Origin: an uncultured Collinsella sp. | GTDB taxonomy: Bacteria; Actinomycetota; Coriobacteriia; Coriobacteriales; Coriobacteriaceae | NCBI GenBank assembly: GCA_900759565.1 | Contig: CAAEVV010000046.1 | Coordinates: forward strand, 1 to 41,155 | DNA: 41,155 nt | Direction of reading: 5' to 3' | Part shown: in pieces, positions 39,752 to 41,155 of the stretch | Layout of the letters: each line of letters starts with the position of its first letter | How positions within the stretch are numbered: position 1 is the stretch's first letter | Program-made: the position numbers and the translations under genes | Notes under the pieces: model-generated | What the model was told of the DNA's origin: nothing | Seen by the model: only the letters and a program-made list of their open reading frames with translations | The model's database searches: none

Positions 39752-40180
39752 ATGGCTGAGAAGAAGGTTGCCAACGTCATTAAGCTCCAGATTCCTGCTG
39801 GTGCAGCAAACCCCGCTCCTCCCGTCGGCCCCGCCCTGGGCGCTGCTGGCGTGAACATCATGCAGTTCTGCCAGGCCTTTAACGCCGAGACGCAGGACAA
39901 GAAGGGTGACATCATCCCCGTTGAGATCTCTGTCTACGAGGACAAGTCCTTCTCCTTCATCACCAAGACCCCGCCGGCGGCTCACCTTATCAAGAAGGAG
40001 CTGAACCTCAAGTCTGGTTCCGCTAAGCCCCAGGCTGACAAGGTTGGTCAGCTCTCCCAGGAGCAGCTCACCAAGATCGCCGAGATCAAGATGCCGGACC
40101 TCAATGCCAACGACATTGACGCCGCCAAGAAGATCATCGCCGGTACCGCCCGTTCCATGGGCGTCACCATCGCTGAGTAG
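39752..40180 (+). CDS. rplK: Large ribosomal subunit protein L11
   Basis: This 142-aa ribosomal protein belongs to the GTPase-associated centre. It has KLQIPAGAANPAPPVGPALG near the N end, IMQFCQAFNAET, and FITKTPPAAHLI. The rRNA-binding C-terminal domain ends GTARSMGVTI. The ATG at 39752 (MAEKKVAN) lies 8 nt after AAAGGA; an in-frame ATG two codons upstream would abut the ribosome site. Confidence 0.97.
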   Translation: MAEKKVANVIKLQIPAGAANPAPPVGPALGAAGVNIMQFCQAFNAETQDKKGDIIPVEISVYEDKSFSFITKTPPAAHLIKKELNLKSGSAKPQADKVGQLSQEQLTKIAEIKMPDLNANDIDAAKKIIAGTARSMGVTIAE

Positions 40181-40199
40181 CGATTTCTTATGGTAACGG

Positions 40200-40256
40200 C
40201 GGGTGCTCCGACCGGGGCGCCCGTTAAATGTGTGCAATAGGGCACACGATACGATG
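40200..40256 (+). promoter_or_regulatory. Hairpins in the rplK-rplA gap
   Basis: An imperfect stem from AACGGCGGGTGC to GGGGCGCCCGTT is followed by GTGTGC / GCACAC with a 6-nt loop. L1 is known to bind leader RNA of its own operon in other bacteria, and these hairpins could be such a site. The link is an inference. Confidence 0.35.
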
Positions 40257-40297
40257 TGGGAGGGCTCACGCCCGTTTAACCACAGGAGGTAATGCAC

Positions 40298-41005
40298 ATG
40301 GCTAAGCATGGTAAGAGCTATAACGCCGCTGCCGAGAAGATCGACCGCGCCACGCTCTACACCCCCCTTCAGGCTGCCAAGCTCATCAAGGAGCTCGACA
40401 CCGCCAAGTTCGACGAGACCGTCGAGGCTCACTTCCGTCTGGGCATCGATACTCGTAAGGCTGACCAGAACATCCGTGGTTCCATCTCCCTGCCCCACGG
40501 CACCGGCAAGACCGTTCGTGTTGCCGTCTTCGCCGAGGGCGAGAAGGCCCGTGAGGCTGAGGCTGCCGGCGCCGACATCATCGGTTCCGACGAGCTCGTC
40601 GCCCAGATTCAGAAGGGCGAGATCAACTTCGACGCCGCTATCGCTACGCCGAACATGATGGCCAAGGTTGGCCGCATCGGTAAGATCCTTGGTCCCCGTG
40701 GCCTCATGCCGAACCCCAAGCTCGGCACCGTGACCATGGACGTCGCCAAGATGGTCTCCGAGCTCAAGGCTGGCCGCGTTGAGTACCGCGCCGACCGCTA
40801 CGGCATCTGCCACGTGCCCCTGGGCAAGAAGTCCTTCTCTGAGCAGCAGCTCGTTGAGAACTACGCTGCCCTGTACACCGAGATCCTGCGCGTCAAGCCC
40901 TCTTCTGCTAAGGGCAAGTACGTCAAGTCCATCTCCGTGTCTTCCACCATGGGCCCTGGCGTCAAGGTCGATCCCGCTGTCCAGCGTGACTTCCTGGCTG
41001 AGTAA
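40298..41005 (+). CDS. rplA: Large ribosomal subunit protein L1
   Basis: This 235-aa protein of the L1 stalk has ETVEAHFRLGIDTRKADQNI near the N end, then VRVAVFAEGEKAREAE. The domain II signature ILGPRGLMPNPKLGTV follows, with the RNA-binding KAGRVEYRADRYG after it. AGGAGGT lies 8 nt before ATG 40298; the in-frame ATG at 40292 touches the ribosome site. L10 and L7/L12 would be expected downstream, outside the window. Confidence 0.97.
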   Translation: MAKHGKSYNAAAEKIDRATLYTPLQAAKLIKELDTAKFDETVEAHFRLGIDTRKADQNIRGSISLPHGTGKTVRVAVFAEGEKAREAEAAGADIIGSDELVAQIQKGEINFDAAIATPNMMAKVGRIGKILGPRGLMPNPKLGTVTMDVAKMVSELKAGRVEYRADRYGICHVPLGKKSFSEQQLVENYAALYTEILRVKPSSAKGKYVKSISVSSTMGPGVKVDPAVQRDFLAE

Positions 41006-41068
41006 CTGCTAGTTACTGCCTGAGCAAAGCAAGCATTGCTAAAGAAACCCGGTTCTGCCCTGTGAACT

Positions 41069-41109
41069 GCCTCCCATTTCTTGGACATGAGAAATGGGAG
41101 GCTTTCTTT
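41069..41109 (+). terminator. Intrinsic terminator after rplA
   Basis: GCCTCCCATTTCT pairs perfectly with AGAAATGGGAGGC (13 bp, 8-nt loop), followed by TTTCTTT. It may end the rplK-rplA transcript. An open frame from ATG 41110 to the window edge (MRVDLRVKHDVEARK) has no ribosome site, and I cannot assign it. Confidence 0.85.
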
Positions 41110-41155
41110 ATGCGCGTTGATTTGAGAGTGAAGCATGATGTCGAGGCCAGGAAGG

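Noticed and set aside
41110..41155. Partial gene at the right edge (MRVDLRVKHDVEARK)
   Set aside because: The frame is open to the edge but has no ribosome site and starts in a terminator T-run. Too short to judge.

Overview
The window reads as a chromosomal segment of a high-GC anaerobic actinobacterium of the class Coriobacteriia. My best guess is Collinsella. This is an inference from codon usage, gene order and the kind of proteins encoded, and no 16S rRNA gene is present to prove it. Nearly all genes are housekeeping and lie on the + strand. The exceptions are a tRNA-Val at the left edge, an mntP-hipB-hipA block, and an HTH-HipA-like kinase gene.

Layout. 1-640: degenerate tRNA-derived repeats and tRNA-Val. 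825-8350: asnB, a MurE ligase, a HAD phosphatase, murI, rph, an ITP/XTP pyrophosphatase and dtd. 8559-12986: veg, ispE, tRNA-Pro, tatA, greA and a lysS whose product carries an extra C-terminal tRNA-binding domain. 12987-16139: a ThrE-type exporter and a DUF2798 membrane protein, set among hairpin-rich intergenic sequence. 16140-21252: a giant 2-hydroxyacyl-CoA dehydratase activase-like protein, overlapped by a TetR regulator, with a perfect 21-bp palindrome upstream. 21445-25759: clpC and pepD. 25887-28557 (minus): hipBA with its operator, and mntP under a yybP-ykoY manganese riboswitch. 28717-34205: disA, ispD, ispF, cysS, rlmB and a YacP/Rae1-like NYN gene. 34233-35573 (minus): the HTH-HipA-like gene. 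35736-36871: tRNA-Thr(TGT), an array of palindromic repeats, then tRNA-Tyr, tRNA-Thr(GGT) and tRNA-Met. 36968-41005: tuf, rpmG, tRNA-Trp, secE, nusG, rplK and rplA.

The order clpC ... disA-ispD-ispF-cysS-rlmB-yacP ... rpmG-secE-nusG-rplK-rplA matches the well-known Bacillus subtilis region. Here radA, gltX, mrnC and sigH are absent from their usual slots. Toxin-antitoxin genes, the Mn export gene, tRNAs and structured repeats occupy parts of the gaps.

The most interesting material is non-coding. (1) Two homologous intergenic elements at 8351-8489 and 12990-13128 keep the same hairpins through many compensatory base changes. (2) A 103-nt, almost perfectly symmetric imperfect hairpin lies between cysS and rlmB. 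(3) A family of hairpins carries a GGGAC-type motif on unrelated stems, three of its locations being just after genes. (4) Three 55-bp imperfect palindromes repeat at an exact 80-bp period, followed by a nested palindrome with DnaA-box-like motifs. (5) Clear palindromic operators precede both HipA-type loci and the dehydratase activase gene.
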